Below are positions 27,314-36,616 of a stretch of 64,000 nt of DNA, piece by piece; position 1 is the first letter of the stretch; each line of letters opens with the position of its first letter. A program made the translations under genes and the position numbers. The notes beneath the pieces were generated by a model. The model had not been told where the DNA came from. It saw only the letters and a program-made list of their open reading frames with translations, and did no database searches. The DNA is from Veillonella sp. KGMB01456 (GTDB lineage: Bacteria; Bacillota; Negativicutes; Veillonellales; Veillonellaceae). The stretch spans positions 1 through 64,000 of the forward strand of contig NZ_JALKIG010000010.1 in assembly GCF_023051165.1 (NCBI RefSeq), in the 5' to 3' direction.

Positions 27314-28795
27314 ATGGAAATCAAAATGACAGGGATTGCCAAAGCCTTTGGAACCAACCAAGTTCTTAAGGACGTGGCCATCACCCTAAAAGCCGGCGAA
27401 GTTCACGCCCTCATGGGGGAAAACGGGGCGGGTAAATCTACCTTGATGAACATTCTTACAGGCTTACATAAAGCGGATGCCGGCGTTATTACAGTCGATG
27501 GCGTCGCCACGACCTTCGCCAATCCGCGCGAAGCAGAGAAAAACGGGATTGCCTTTATCCATCAGGAATTAAATATTTGGCCGAACCTCAGCCTGTTGGA
27601 AAACCTCTACCTCATGCAACCGAAACGAAACGGCATCGGCATGTTGGATAGAAAAGCTATGCTCGCCGAAGCACAGGCCAAATGCAAGGAATTAAATATC
27701 GAATTGCCCCTCACGAAAGAAGCGGGGCAATGCTCAGTCGGTCAACAACAGATGACCGAAATTTTGCGTGTACTCATGCTCGATGCCAAGGTCGTTATCA
27801 TGGACGAACCGTCGGCCGCTCTCACCGAACGCGAAACGGAAACCTTGTTCCGCATGATGCGCCAATTAAAAGCCCAAGGCGTAGCCATCGTATACATCTC
27901 CCACCGGATGGAAGAAGTATTCAGTGAATGTGATGTTATTACCGTTATGCGCGATGGCCACACCATCAGCACCAAACCGGTTCAAGAAACAACGGTTGAT
28001 GAAGTTGTGCGTCACATGGTAGGTCGTTCCATCGATGAATTTTATCCCGATAGAACCACGGCACCGGGCGACGTGGTACTCACCGTTAACGGCTTAAAAC
28101 CGAGAGATTTCAACAGCACCATTTCCTTTGATTTACGTAAAGGCGAAATATTGGGCGTAGCCGGCCTCATGGGGGCAGGACGCACCGAAATCATGCGCGC
28201 CATCTTCGGCATCGACAAACACGATGGCGGCGAAATTACACTAAATGGTAAACATCTTCATTTCAAAAAACCGGAAGATGCGATTAAAGCCGGTATTGCC
28301 TTCATCACGGAAGACCGCAAAGGGGAAGGTCTGATTCTTGACTTTTCCATCGGCAAAAATATTACCTTGCCTAATCTCGGTCAAGTATGTCCAAACCATG
28401 TGCTCAACAGCAATAAACTGGTGGATTTTGCGGACAACTTATCCAAACGCTTAGGCGTCAAAACTCAATCGGTTCACTTACCGGCCTCCTCGTTATCCGG
28501 TGGTAATCAGCAAAAAGTAGTTATCGCCAAATGGATTGGTTTATCCCCATCCATTATCATCATGGACGAACCGACCCGCGGTATCGACATTGGTGCCAAA
28601 CGCGATATTTACGATTTAATGAATGAATTAACGAGCCAAGGAGTTTCCATCATTATGGTCTCCTCGGAACTCCCTGAAGTTATCGGGATGAGTGATCGGG
28701 TCATGGTCATTCACGAAGGAGCCGTTGCAGGTATACTAAACCACAACGACGCTTCACCGGAAGCCATCATGAACCTAGCAACAGGAGGACAATAA
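27314..28795 (+). CDS. rbsA: Ribose ABC transporter, ATP-binding protein
   Basis: 493 residues with two ATPase halves. The first has GENGAGKSTLMNILTG (Walker A), SVGQQQMTEI and VVIMDEPSAALTE (Walker B). The second has a modified Walker A (GLMGAGRTEIMRAIFG), LSGGNQQKVVIAKW and IIMDEPTRGIDIGAK, as is usual for sugar importers of the RbsA/XylG class. Its stop overlaps the rbsC start. Confidence 0.95.
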   Translation: MEIKMTGIAKAFGTNQVLKDVAITLKAGEVHALMGENGAGKSTLMNILTGLHKADAGVITVDGVATTFANPREAEKNGIAFIHQELNIWPNLSLLENLYLMQPKRNGIGMLDRKAMLAEAQAKCKELNIELPLTKEAGQCSVGQQQMTEILRVLMLDAKVVIMDEPSAALTERETETLFRMMRQLKAQGVAIVYISHRMEEVFSECDVITVMRDGHTISTKPVQETTVDEVVRHMVGRSIDEFYPDRTTAPGDVVLTVNGLKPRDFNSTISFDLRKGEILGVAGLMGAGRTEIMRAIFGIDKHDGGEITLNGKHLHFKKPEDAIKAGIAFITEDRKGEGLILDFSIGKNITLPNLGQVCPNHVLNSNKLVDFADNLSKRLGVKTQSVHLPASSLSGGNQQKVVIAKWIGLSPSIIIMDEPTRGIDIGAKRDIYDLMNELTSQGVSIIMVSSELPEVIGMSDRVMVIHEGAVAGILNHNDASPEAIMNLATGGQ

Positions 28796-29730
28796 TGAAC
28801 CAGAATATTACGGAAACACTCAAAAAATTAGGCCCTCTCATCGGCCTGATTGCCTTATTTATTATCATCGCCTTTATGAACGACAGCTTCTTGGAATTCT
28901 CCAACTTGCGCAACTTATTACGCCAAGTATCCATTAATGCTATCATCGCCTTCGGTATGACCTTCGTTATTTTGACGAGCGGTATCGACTTATCCGTAGG
29001 CTCCATCCTCGCTTTATCCAGTGCCATCATGGCCAACTTCATCGTTGGCGGCATGAATCCGGAAGTGGCCATTCTCGCCTCCGCCGGCGTGGGCATTATC
29101 CTCGGCGGTATCAACGGTATCGTCATTGCCTACGGTAAAGTGGCACCGTTTATCGCCACCTTGGCAACCATGACGATTTATCGCGGGGCCACCTTAGTTT
29201 TTACGGACGGCAACCCTATCAGCGGTTTGACCAGTGATCCTTTGTTCCACGGCTTCGGCCAGGGCGATATCGCAGGTCTGCCCGTACCGGCTATTACCAT
29301 GTTTGTATCCTTCCTTATTTTATGGTTTGTTTTGCAAAAAACAACCCTTGGCCGTCAGACCTATGCTGTCGGCGGCAGTGAAAAGGTAAGTTATATTGCC
29401 GGTATCAAAATTAACCGCGTTAAAATCTTCGCTTACGCCTTAACCGGTATGCTCAGTGCCATTGCAGGCGCCATCATTACATCCCGCCTCAATTCGGCGC
29501 AGCCGACAGCCGGTATGGGCTATGAACTTGACGCCATCGCCGCTGTAGTATTGGGCGGTACCAGTCTTGCCGGCGGTCGCGGTCACATTGTAGGTACCTT
29601 AATCGGTGCCCTCATCATCGGTACCCTCAACAATGGTTTAAATATTCTCGACGTTTCCAGTTTCTATCAACAAATCGTCAAAGGTATTGTAATTCTACTT
29701 GCAGTCCTCGGGGACCGCAAAAAAGCGTAG
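28795..29730 (+). CDS. rbsC: Ribose ABC transporter, permease
   Basis: 311 residues, strongly hydrophobic with about eight to ten membrane segments. Family motifs are FGMTFVILTSGIDLSVGSILALSSAIMA, FIATLATMTIYRGA, TLGRQTYAVGGSEKVSYIAGIKINRVKI and VVLGGTSLAGGRGHIVGTLIGALIIG. It overlaps rbsA by one base and precedes rbsB by 10 nt. Confidence 0.95.
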   Translation: MNQNITETLKKLGPLIGLIALFIIIAFMNDSFLEFSNLRNLLRQVSINAIIAFGMTFVILTSGIDLSVGSILALSSAIMANFIVGGMNPEVAILASAGVGIILGGINGIVIAYGKVAPFIATLATMTIYRGATLVFTDGNPISGLTSDPLFHGFGQGDIAGLPVPAITMFVSFLILWFVLQKTTLGRQTYAVGGSEKVSYIAGIKINRVKIFAYALTGMLSAIAGAIITSRLNSAQPTAGMGYELDAIAAVVLGGTSLAGGRGHIVGTLIGALIIGTLNNGLNILDVSSFYQQIVKGIVILLAVLGDRKKA

Positions 29731-29740
29731 GAGGTTAGGA

Positions 29741-30643
29741 ATGAAAAAATTATTAACAGTCATCGCTGCCGTAATCTTAGTTATCGGTCTCGTAGCCGGT
29801 TGCGGCTCTTCCAACAATGGTGGTGGCGATAAAAAACAAGGTACTATCGGTTTCTCCGTATCTACCTTAAACAATCCGTTCTTCGTATCTTTAAAAGACG
29901 GTGTTGAAAAACAGGCTAAAGAATTAGGCCTTAAAGTTAAAATCGTTGACGCTCAAAACGACCCTGCTAAACAGGCTAATGACATTGCCGATTTATTAGA
30001 AAGCGGCGTATCCGTATTGATCGTTAACCCGGTTGACTCCGCTGCTATTGCTACTTCCGTTGAAGCAGCCAACGCTAAAAACATTCCGGTTATCACTGTT
30101 GACCGCTCTACCGACAAAGGTAAAGTAGTAGCTCACATCGCTTCCGATAACGTTAAAGGCGGCGAAATGGCAGCTCAATTAATCGTTGATAAACTCGGCA
30201 ATGGCACTAAAGTTGCTGAAATCGAAGGTATCCCGGGCGCTTCCGCAACTCGCGAACGTGGTCAAGGCTTCCATAATGTTGCCGACAAATCCTTAGACGT
30301 AGTAGCTAAACAGAGTGCTGATTTTGACCGCACTAAAGGCTTAAACGTTTCCACTAACATTCTTCAAGCTAACCCTGATGTAAAAGCTATTTTTGCTCAC
30401 AACGACGAAATGGCTCTTGGTGCCATCCAAGCTGCTAAATCGGCAGGCAAACAAGTTTTCATCGTAGGTTTTGACGGTACTGCCGATGCTGAAAAAGCTG
30501 TTCAAGACGGCACTTTAGCGGCTACTATCGCGCAACAACCTGAATTGATGGGTAAAATTGCTGTAGATACTGCTTCCAAAGTTATCAAAGGTGAAACAGT
30601 GGAAAGCAAGATCCCTGTAGAACTTAAAGTAGTAACTAAATAA
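29741..30643 (+). CDS. rbsB: Ribose-binding lipoprotein
   Basis: 300 residues from ATG 29741, behind GGAGG. The signal peptide ends in a lipobox (LVAGC, Cys21), so this is a lipid-anchored binding protein. The mature part is a LacI-like periplasmic binding fold: GFSVSTLNNPFFVSLKDGVEKQAKELG, NPVDSAAIATSVEAAN, IPVITVDRSTD, AHNDEMALGAIQAAK and VGFDGTADAEKAVQDG. It is last in the operon and the terminator at 30686-30720 follows. Confidence 0.95.
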   Translation: MKKLLTVIAAVILVIGLVAGCGSSNNGGGDKKQGTIGFSVSTLNNPFFVSLKDGVEKQAKELGLKVKIVDAQNDPAKQANDIADLLESGVSVLIVNPVDSAAIATSVEAANAKNIPVITVDRSTDKGKVVAHIASDNVKGGEMAAQLIVDKLGNGTKVAEIEGIPGASATRERGQGFHNVADKSLDVVAKQSADFDRTKGLNVSTNILQANPDVKAIFAHNDEMALGAIQAAKSAGKQVFIVGFDGTADAEKAVQDGTLAATIAQQPELMGKIAVDTASKVIKGETVESKIPVELKVVTK

Positions 30644-30685
30644 AGCATATGCTTTGATACGTTGATAGAAACATTGATAGAAATT

Positions 30686-30720
30686 AAGCCTCCCCTGCCA
30701 GTTGCAAGGGAGGCTTTTTA
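30686..30720 (+). terminator. Terminator of the ribose operon
   Basis: Stem AAGCCTCCC with GGGAGGCTT, followed by five T residues. Confidence 0.9.
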
Positions 30721-30821
30721 TTGATTATAACTCATTTATTTTATACTTAAAACGCATCTATGTTGAATTTTCTATTTAATTCAACACTAAAGAGTGGTAC
30801 AATAAATTGTATACGAAATCG

Positions 30822-30907
30822 TCTGACAGCCATACTCTCGTCAGATAAAATCGCTAAATTCTCAGACAAAGACGCTATTATAAACAGAACATATACTTTT
30901 TGTCTGA
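30822..30907. promoter_or_regulatory. Four phased TCTGA/TCAGA elements upstream of the lrp-like gene
   Basis: TCTGA at 30822 and 30903 and TCAGA at 30841 and 30862 form an inverted array. The spacings are 19, 21 and 41 bp, close to whole helical turns. They lie between rbsB and the Lrp-type gene, so they are candidate autoregulatory sites. Confidence 0.5.
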
Positions 30908-30951
30908 TACCTCGGATGCTTCGATTCCGACCTTGAAAGGAGATATTAATT

Positions 30952-31464
30952 ATGAGTAATTTTACTGTAACTGCTACTGACAAAAAGCTGCTCGACCTTT
31001 TGGCGACAGACGCGAAATTAACCCATGACCAATTGGCGGCCATGTTAGGTGTAGCCGAAGCTGAGGTATCTGAACGTATCGCCGTGCTGGAAGCGGAAGG
31101 CATTATCAAAGGCTATCAAGCCGTAATTGACTGGGAAGCCATCGATGCCAATAAGGCAACCGCCCTCATTCAACTTAAAGTTACACCGGAACCTGATCAA
31201 GGCTTCGATAAACTCGCGCATCGCATCATGCAATTCGAAGAGGTGGAAGGTGTCTATCTCATGTCCGGCGGTTATGATTTGACCGTTATCATTCAGGGCC
31301 AAAGCATGCGCGATATCGCCCTCTTTGTTGCACGTCGTCTTTCCACTTTGGAAGGTGTCCAAGGCACGGGTACGCACTTTATCTTGAGCCGCTACAAAGA
31401 CCGCAATGTAATCTACCATGACGAAGAACAAAAAGAAACAAGGAGTAATGTGTTCTATGATTAA
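30952..31464 (+). CDS. Lrp/AsnC-family regulator
   Basis: 170 residues. The helix-turn-helix is at residues 8-55 (DKKLLDLLATDAKLTHDQLAAMLGVAEAEVSERIAVLEAEGIIKGYQAVIDW). The C-terminal part is the RAM effector domain (ALIQLKVTPE, EEVEGVYLMSGGYDLTVIIQG). Its last 8 bases overlap the start of the aminotransferase gene, so the two are coupled; regulation of that gene and of itself is likely. The ligand is unknown, probably an amino acid. Confidence 0.92.
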   Translation: MSNFTVTATDKKLLDLLATDAKLTHDQLAAMLGVAEAEVSERIAVLEAEGIIKGYQAVIDWEAIDANKATALIQLKVTPEPDQGFDKLAHRIMQFEEVEGVYLMSGGYDLTVIIQGQSMRDIALFVARRLSTLEGVQGTGTHFILSRYKDRNVIYHDEEQKETRSNVFYD

Positions 31465-32635
31465 TTATGATAAATTTTTAAATCGTGAGCTGTCCAATGT
31501 AAAACCGTCCGGTATTCGCCGTTTCTTCGACATTGCCAGCGAAATTGATGATGTTATTTCCCTCAGCATCGGCGAACCGGATTTCACCACGCCATGGCAT
31601 ATTCGTGAAACCGGTATCGATACCTTAGAAAAAGGTAAGACCTGGTACTCACCAAATCGCGGTTTTGCGGACTTACGCGAAGAAATCAGCCGTTGGTTCA
31701 CTCGTAAATACGATGTAACGTATGATCCCGCTACCGATATTCTGGTCACTGTTGGTGGTTCTGAAGCTATCGATTTAGCTCTTCGTGCCCTCATTAACGA
31801 AGGTGACGAAGTACTCATTCCGGTGCCTAGCTTTGTTTGCTACACGCCGCTTACGGAAGTAGCCAAAGGTGTGTCCGTACCGGTGGAAACCAAAGCGGAA
31901 AATAACTTCCGTCTTACGGCCGAAGATATTCGCTCCCACATTACACCTAAAACCAAATTGCTCGTTTTGCCATTTCCTAATAATCCAACCGGTGCGATTA
32001 TGCGCCGCGAGCACTTAGAGGAAATCGCCAAAGTCATCGAAGAACATGACTTGCTCGTTATTTCCGATGAACTCTACAGCGAATTGACCTACGGTTCCGA
32101 ACAACATGTAACCATCGCATCAGTTCCGGGCATGAAAGAACGAACCATCGTCATTAACGGCTTCTCCAAAGCCTTCGCTATGACGGGATGGCGTCTCGGC
32201 ATGGCCCTCGGTCCAAAAGAAATTATCACGCAAATGACGAAACTTCATCAATATGGCATTATGAGTGCCCCATCGGTTGCTCAATATGCTGCCATTGAAG
32301 CGTTGAAACACGGGGATAAAGATATTGAATACATGCGCGATCAATACGATATTCGTCGTCGCCTTTTGGTTAAAACCTTTAACCAGTTGGGCCTCACTTG
32401 CTTCGAACCGGAAGGCGCCTTCTACGTATTCCCGGACATCCGCTCCACCGGTCTCGATTCGGAAACATTCTGTGAAAAATTGCTTTACGCCAAACACGTA
32501 GCCGTCGTACCGGGCAACGCCTTCGGTGATTGCGGCGAAGGCTTCGTGCGTGTAGCCTATGCCAATTCCTTAGCGAATATTAAGGAAGCGTTAAAACGCA
32601 TTGCTGAATTTTTGGAAGAATTGAAAACTCAATAA
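31457..32635 (+). CDS. Class I/II pyridoxal-phosphate aminotransferase
   Basis: 392 residues from ATG 31457, chosen because AAGGAG lies about 11 nt upstream while the earlier starts are too close to it or inside the regulator gene. Motifs: SLSIGEPDFTTP, VGGSEAIDLALRALINEGDEVLIP, LPFPNNPTGA, ISDELYSELTY and NGFSKAFAMTGWRLG with the PLP-binding Lys, ending RVAYANSLANIKEAL. It resembles the PatA/aspartate aminotransferase group; the amino acid used cannot be fixed from sequence. Confidence 0.92.
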   Translation: MINYDKFLNRELSNVKPSGIRRFFDIASEIDDVISLSIGEPDFTTPWHIRETGIDTLEKGKTWYSPNRGFADLREEISRWFTRKYDVTYDPATDILVTVGGSEAIDLALRALINEGDEVLIPVPSFVCYTPLTEVAKGVSVPVETKAENNFRLTAEDIRSHITPKTKLLVLPFPNNPTGAIMRREHLEEIAKVIEEHDLLVISDELYSELTYGSEQHVTIASVPGMKERTIVINGFSKAFAMTGWRLGMALGPKEIITQMTKLHQYGIMSAPSVAQYAAIEALKHGDKDIEYMRDQYDIRRRLLVKTFNQLGLTCFEPEGAFYVFPDIRSTGLDSETFCEKLLYAKHVAVVPGNAFGDCGEGFVRVAYANSLANIKEALKRIAEFLEELKTQ

Positions 32636-32645
32636 AATAACTCAA

Positions 32646-32676
32646 AAAACGCCTTTGCATACCGTGAAGGCGTTTT
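32646..32676. terminator. Bidirectional terminator after the aminotransferase
   Basis: AAAACGCCTT and AAGGCGTTTT form a 10-bp stem with T runs on both strands. It sits between convergent genes. Confidence 0.8.
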
Positions 32677-32725
32677 GCTTGCCCGCAGCTTTCCCTCTTA
32701 GAGTCAGCCTAAACCAGGCATGCAA

Positions 32726-32756
32726 AAAGCCCTCTCACCGGTCGTGAGAGGGCTTT
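32726..32756. terminator. Second bidirectional terminator between convergent genes
   Basis: A 13-bp perfect stem (AAAGCCCTCTCAC with GTGAGAGGGCTTT). It would end the siroheme reductase transcript on the minus strand. Confidence 0.8.
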
Positions 32757-32826
32757 CATTATGCAGTTATTCAGGTGTCATTTAAAGCTATAAGCTTCCC
32801 TAAAGCCCTAAATAAACTACGCCTTA

Positions 32827-34395
32827 TTAGATATATTTTTTAGCCAACGCTTCGAAATCGGCTTCATGGTCCTGAATCCAAATATCGTAGGCCACGCCGG
32901 CATCATTTAAAGTCTGTGCCAATTCAGCAAAGAAAGCCGGTAAATCAGCTGTTGTAATGGCGCCCAAAGGTTCGCCGAACGTTACAACGCCCAATTCATC
33001 GCTGCCGCCTTTAAATAAGTTGAAGGCCGGTTGTGGTTTGCCGTCAACTTGTTTTACGAAACCGTGTAAACCTAATGTGCCGATTTGATGAGTACCGCAA
33101 GAAGATGGGCAACCGGAAATGTGGATTTTTGGCAATAAGCTGTCATCAATACCTTCCGCTTTTAAGTGAGCCAAAATGTCTTTGTAAGCAGCCTGAGAGT
33201 TCTGGAAACCTATCTGACATTTAGAAGCGCCTACGCAGCATACGCTGGCGGAAAAGTTGGAAGTAGAGCTGTCGTCTTTGATTAAATCATATACTTTACG
33301 AGCTTCGTCAGCGGTCAAGTTAATGAAGTAAGTACCTTCTTCACCGGTCATACGAGCTTCGGTACCTTCCAAGGAACCGACGTATTGGAATACGTCGCGA
33401 GCCACTACCGGCTGCGCATGGCCTCCTACCGGATGATAGTATACATAGTATAAACCGTCTTGAACCTGTTCACCGATTAAACCGTTAGCTTTCGCCAATT
33501 CTTCTTGAGTCAATTTACCATTGCCGGTTTTAGTAATCGTAGTATCAGGTAAAGTGTAATCCAAATCTTCTACGCGTTTGGTGAACAACAAGAATTTGTT
33601 GAATGTTTCACGGAATTTATCTTCGCCCATTTCAGCAACCATGTAACGAGTACGGTTTTTGCTGCGAGTCTTATAATCCGCATTTTCAATAAACGTACGA
33701 ACCATGGCTTTGATATAGTATAACATTTCGGACGGATCTACTTTTTCAGCCAATAAAATGCCTTTACGCGGATTGCCGCCGAGACCGCCCGCTGCATATA
33801 CGGTAAAGGTACCGTCAGCTTGTGCCCAGAAACCTAAGTCTTTAAAAGTTACATGTGTTGCATTTTCAAGACCGTTAGTGAACGCAATTTTAAGTTTACG
33901 CGGCATTTTAAAGTCAGGAATTAACGTCAAAATATATTCGCTGGCCACTTGTACATATGGTGTAATGTCAAATGGTTCGCCCGGTGTTACGCCACGCAAC
34001 GGACTGGCCGCAATATTACGCGGATGGTCACCACCGCCACCACGGGAATAAATACCCTGTGCATGGCATTCTTTGAACATTTCAATAATTTGTGGACCCT
34101 GAAGGCTGTGAATCTGAATAGATTGACCGGTTGTGAAATGCAAATGCGGCAAATCATTGCGTGTGAATAAATCAGCTAAGAAGGCAAGTTGCTTTTGCGT
34201 AATACGTCCCCCGGGTAAACGCAAACGGAACATGCCCGTATTAGCGCCGCGTTCTGCATAGGTACCGAACGGGCCGGACAAGCCTTTGTAATCGTTAACT
34301 GAAATTTCTTTGTTGAAGAATTGTTCGCTTACTTTAGCAAACTTCGGTAAATCTTTGATGAGGCGTGCTTTCACCTCTTCTGTTAAAAATGTCAT
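32827..34395 (-). CDS. Ferredoxin-type nitrite/sulfite reductase
   Basis: 522 residues from ATG 34395, behind GAGAGGG. Two half-domain repeats of the NiR/SiR fold are visible, with GMFRLRLPGGRITQKQLAFLADL in the first. The 4Fe-4S / siroheme cysteines are CCVGASKC and HISGCPSSCGTHQIG. Reductases of this type take electrons from ferredoxin and reduce nitrite or sulfite by six electrons. No flavoprotein subunit or siroheme synthesis gene adjoins, and sequence alone does not separate nitrite from sulfite. A Crp/Fnr-like palindrome lies about 200 nt upstream. Confidence 0.88.
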   Translation of the reverse strand: MTFLTEEVKARLIKDLPKFAKVSEQFFNKEISVNDYKGLSGPFGTYAERGANTGMFRLRLPGGRITQKQLAFLADLFTRNDLPHLHFTTGQSIQIHSLQGPQIIEMFKECHAQGIYSRGGGGDHPRNIAASPLRGVTPGEPFDITPYVQVASEYILTLIPDFKMPRKLKIAFTNGLENATHVTFKDLGFWAQADGTFTVYAAGGLGGNPRKGILLAEKVDPSEMLYYIKAMVRTFIENADYKTRSKNRTRYMVAEMGEDKFRETFNKFLLFTKRVEDLDYTLPDTTITKTGNGKLTQEELAKANGLIGEQVQDGLYYVYYHPVGGHAQPVVARDVFQYVGSLEGTEARMTGEEGTYFINLTADEARKVYDLIKDDSSTSNFSASVCCVGASKCQIGFQNSQAAYKDILAHLKAEGIDDSLLPKIHISGCPSSCGTHQIGTLGLHGFVKQVDGKPQPAFNLFKGGSDELGVVTFGEPLGAITTADLPAFFAELAQTLNDAGVAYDIWIQDHEADFEALAKKYI

Positions 34396-34598
34396 CTGTA
34401 TCCCTCTCATTTCTTTATAATGACATACTTATATCAACTTCAAATACAACTATTTCAATCGTAACACGTCCCCCGAACCGCGTCAATATTGAACACGACT
34501 CGAGGGCCGAAATATGTCTCTATTTAATTTGATAACGTTAATCAATACGCATACAAATCAAACCAATAATCAGTATAAATCTATTGTAACAAGGGTGT

Positions 34599-34639
34599 TG
34601 TGACAATTGTCACATTTGTAAAATTGTCACATCTGTAAC
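34599..34639 (-). promoter_or_regulatory. Crp/Fnr-type palindrome and 17-bp tandem repeat
   Basis: TGTGACAATTGTCACA (34599-34614) is a perfect 16-bp palindrome of the TGTGA-N6-TCACA class. A 17-bp unit beginning ATTGTCACATYTGTAA is repeated at 34606 and 34623, and a partial AATTGTCA occurs near 34655. The sites lie about 200 nt upstream of the siroheme reductase on its own strand. Confidence 0.6.
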
Positions 34640-34669
34640 AATCGGCCGCATGGCAATTGTCAGCTTTTA

Positions 34670-35509
34670 TTACCTATGATAGCCTCCCTGTTTAGCTCTA
34701 GGCGGTTGTAAAATCATAGACCACATAATCCCCGCTTTTAAGCCCCCCGGCGGCAGGCGATGATTGCCACCGTGAAAAACATGGCGCCCCGTCATAGACG
34801 CAGTCGGTTGCCATACATTCGGTGCCGGCACCGTTTTAGCCGGTTGTGCCGATGGTATGGTCGTCCGATTCGGTGAAATCGTAGCCGTCTTTGGCACCTG
34901 ACGAGTCGATGTTTGACGTGTAGCTACCGTTGTCGTCGTTTGTTGACGCGTCGAATCTCGTCGCGCCGGTTCTACAGTTGGCTCTACGCGCTGTCTGGCC
35001 ACTACGATAACCGGTTCTTCCCGTCTTACATCGTTCGGCACAGGCACAGATTCCGGTCTCGAAGCTTCTTGCGGCAGTGATGCTTCACGTGGCAACGCCG
35101 CTTCTTGAGGACGCGGTGCTTCGTTAGAGATGGTGGTCGGCCGTGGCGTTGGTGGCGCCTTACGTTCCATTTTAATGCCGTAATGGCGTTCCATCTCTTC
35201 CCAGGTCATAGCCTCTTCACTACGACCGCGCGTATTGGCATTACCGGTTTGCGTATTGCCGGCAGGCCCCATGCCTCCCGTTGTACGATTACGCTGCCCT
35301 TCACTTGGCGGCATAGGATTCGTCGGTTGCTGTGACCGCGGTCCCGGACGGTTCTGCTCACCCGGATTCGACCAATCGTAATCAGTCCTATTTTCTACAT
35401 TCGTATTGTCTTCATTAGGATTACCATCTTGAGGATTACGCTTCTTTTTACGGGTACTCAAAATAACATTCCCCAATATAATCAATACGACTAATAAACC
35501 CAAATCCAT
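34670..35509 (-). CDS. Membrane-anchored, Pro/Thr/Arg-rich protein of the floA operon
   Basis: 279 residues, not recognised. Residues 2-19 form one membrane segment (DLGLLVVLIILGNVILST), followed by a basic stop-transfer (RKKKR). The next 200 residues are low-complexity and probably disordered, rich in Pro, Thr, Arg, Gln and Asn, with alternating PREA/PQEA units. A short conserved-looking tail ends WSMILQPPRAKQGGYHR. It starts 12 nt after floA, so it is probably co-expressed and may act at the same membrane regions. Confidence 0.75.
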   Translation of the reverse strand: MDLGLLVVLIILGNVILSTRKKKRNPQDGNPNEDNTNVENRTDYDWSNPGEQNRPGPRSQQPTNPMPPSEGQRNRTTGGMGPAGNTQTGNANTRGRSEEAMTWEEMERHYGIKMERKAPPTPRPTTISNEAPRPQEAALPREASLPQEASRPESVPVPNDVRREEPVIVVARQRVEPTVEPARRDSTRQQTTTTVATRQTSTRQVPKTATISPNRTTIPSAQPAKTVPAPNVWQPTASMTGRHVFHGGNHRLPPGGLKAGIMWSMILQPPRAKQGGYHR

Positions 35510-35521
35510 AGCTTACCTCCG

Positions 35522-36529
35522 CTATTTATTGCGCGGATTTGGCTGAGTTGTCAGTTCGGTGGTTTCCCCTTCAGCGATAGTCTCACGCATTTTGGTATCT
35601 GCCATAATATTGTTCATATTGTAATAATCCATAACACCCATATGACCATCACGCAATGCTTGCGATAAAGCCTGCGGTACTTCGGCTTGCGCTTCCACAA
35701 CTTTCGCCTGCATTTCCTGCGTGTAGGCTCTCATTTCCTGTTCTTTCGCAACAGCCATGGCACGACGTTCTTCCGCTTTCGCCTGAGCGATATTCTTATC
35801 CGCTTCCGCCTGATCCGTCATGAGCTGAGCCCCGATATTACGTCCTACATCAACGTCGGCAATATCGATGGACAAGATTTCAAACGCAGAACCCGCATCA
35901 AGCCCCTTATTCAATACGGTACGGGAAATATGATCCGGATTTTCAAGCACATCCGTATGTTCTTCCGAAGAACCTACAGTCGTTACGATACCTTCGCCGA
36001 CACGGGCAATAATCGTCGCTTCACCGGCACCGCCGACCAAGCGATCAATATTGGCACGCACCGTTACACGGGCGCGAACTTTAAGTTCGATACCGTTTTT
36101 AGCAACGGCGGAAATCGTCGGTGTTTCAATAACTTTAGGGTTAACACTCATTTGAACTGCCTCAAGCACATCACGACCGGCCAAGTCAATGGCGGCAGCA
36201 CGTTCAAAGGTCAACGGAATAGACGCCCGTTCAGCCGCGATTAAAGCATCAACAACGCGGTCTACATCACCGCCGGCTAAATAATGCGCTTCCAGTTGGT
36301 TAACATTAACCGAAAGACCCGCTTTATTGGCTTTTACCAATGGCAAAACAATCTTCGACGGCGATACACGACGTAAGCGCATCCCGATCAAAGTAAAAAT
36401 ACCTACATTTACCCCGGCCGCCAAGGCGGAAATCCACAGTCCTAACGGTACAAAGTGGAAAAACAGGGCTGCGACTATGACGACGGAAACAACAATAAAC
36501 ATAAAACTAAAATTAACTAACGCTTCCAT
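35522..36529 (-). CDS. floA: Flotillin-like protein FloA
   Basis: 335 residues. An N-terminal hairpin membrane anchor ([30 protein letters not shown]) precedes the SPFH domain (VEAQMS-type [56 protein letters not shown]) and an Ala/Glu-rich coiled coil ([26 protein letters not shown]). It scaffolds membrane microdomains. The NfeD gene lies directly upstream, the usual partner. Confidence 0.95.
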   Translation of the reverse strand: MEALVNFSFMFIVVSVVIVAALFFHFVPLGLWISALAAGVNVGIFTLIGMRLRRVSPSKIVLPLVKANKAGLSVNVNQLEAHYLAGGDVDRVVDALIAAERASIPLTFERAAAIDLAGRDVLEAVQMSVNPKVIETPTISAVAKNGIELKVRARVTVRANIDRLVGGAGEATIIARVGEGIVTTVGSSEEHTDVLENPDHISRTVLNKGLDAGSAFEILSIDIADVDVGRNIGAQLMTDQAEADKNIAQAKAEERRAMAVAKEQEMRAYTQEMQAKVVEAQAEVPQALSQALRDGHMGVMDYYNMNNIMADTKMRETIAEGETTELTTQPNPRNK

Positions 36530-36616
36530 AGAGCCTCCTCTTCACTTATGAAAAAATATATGACAAGTCCGCCATTTACGGACACCAAGAACTTAATGGA
36601 TTATATTTTGTAACGC

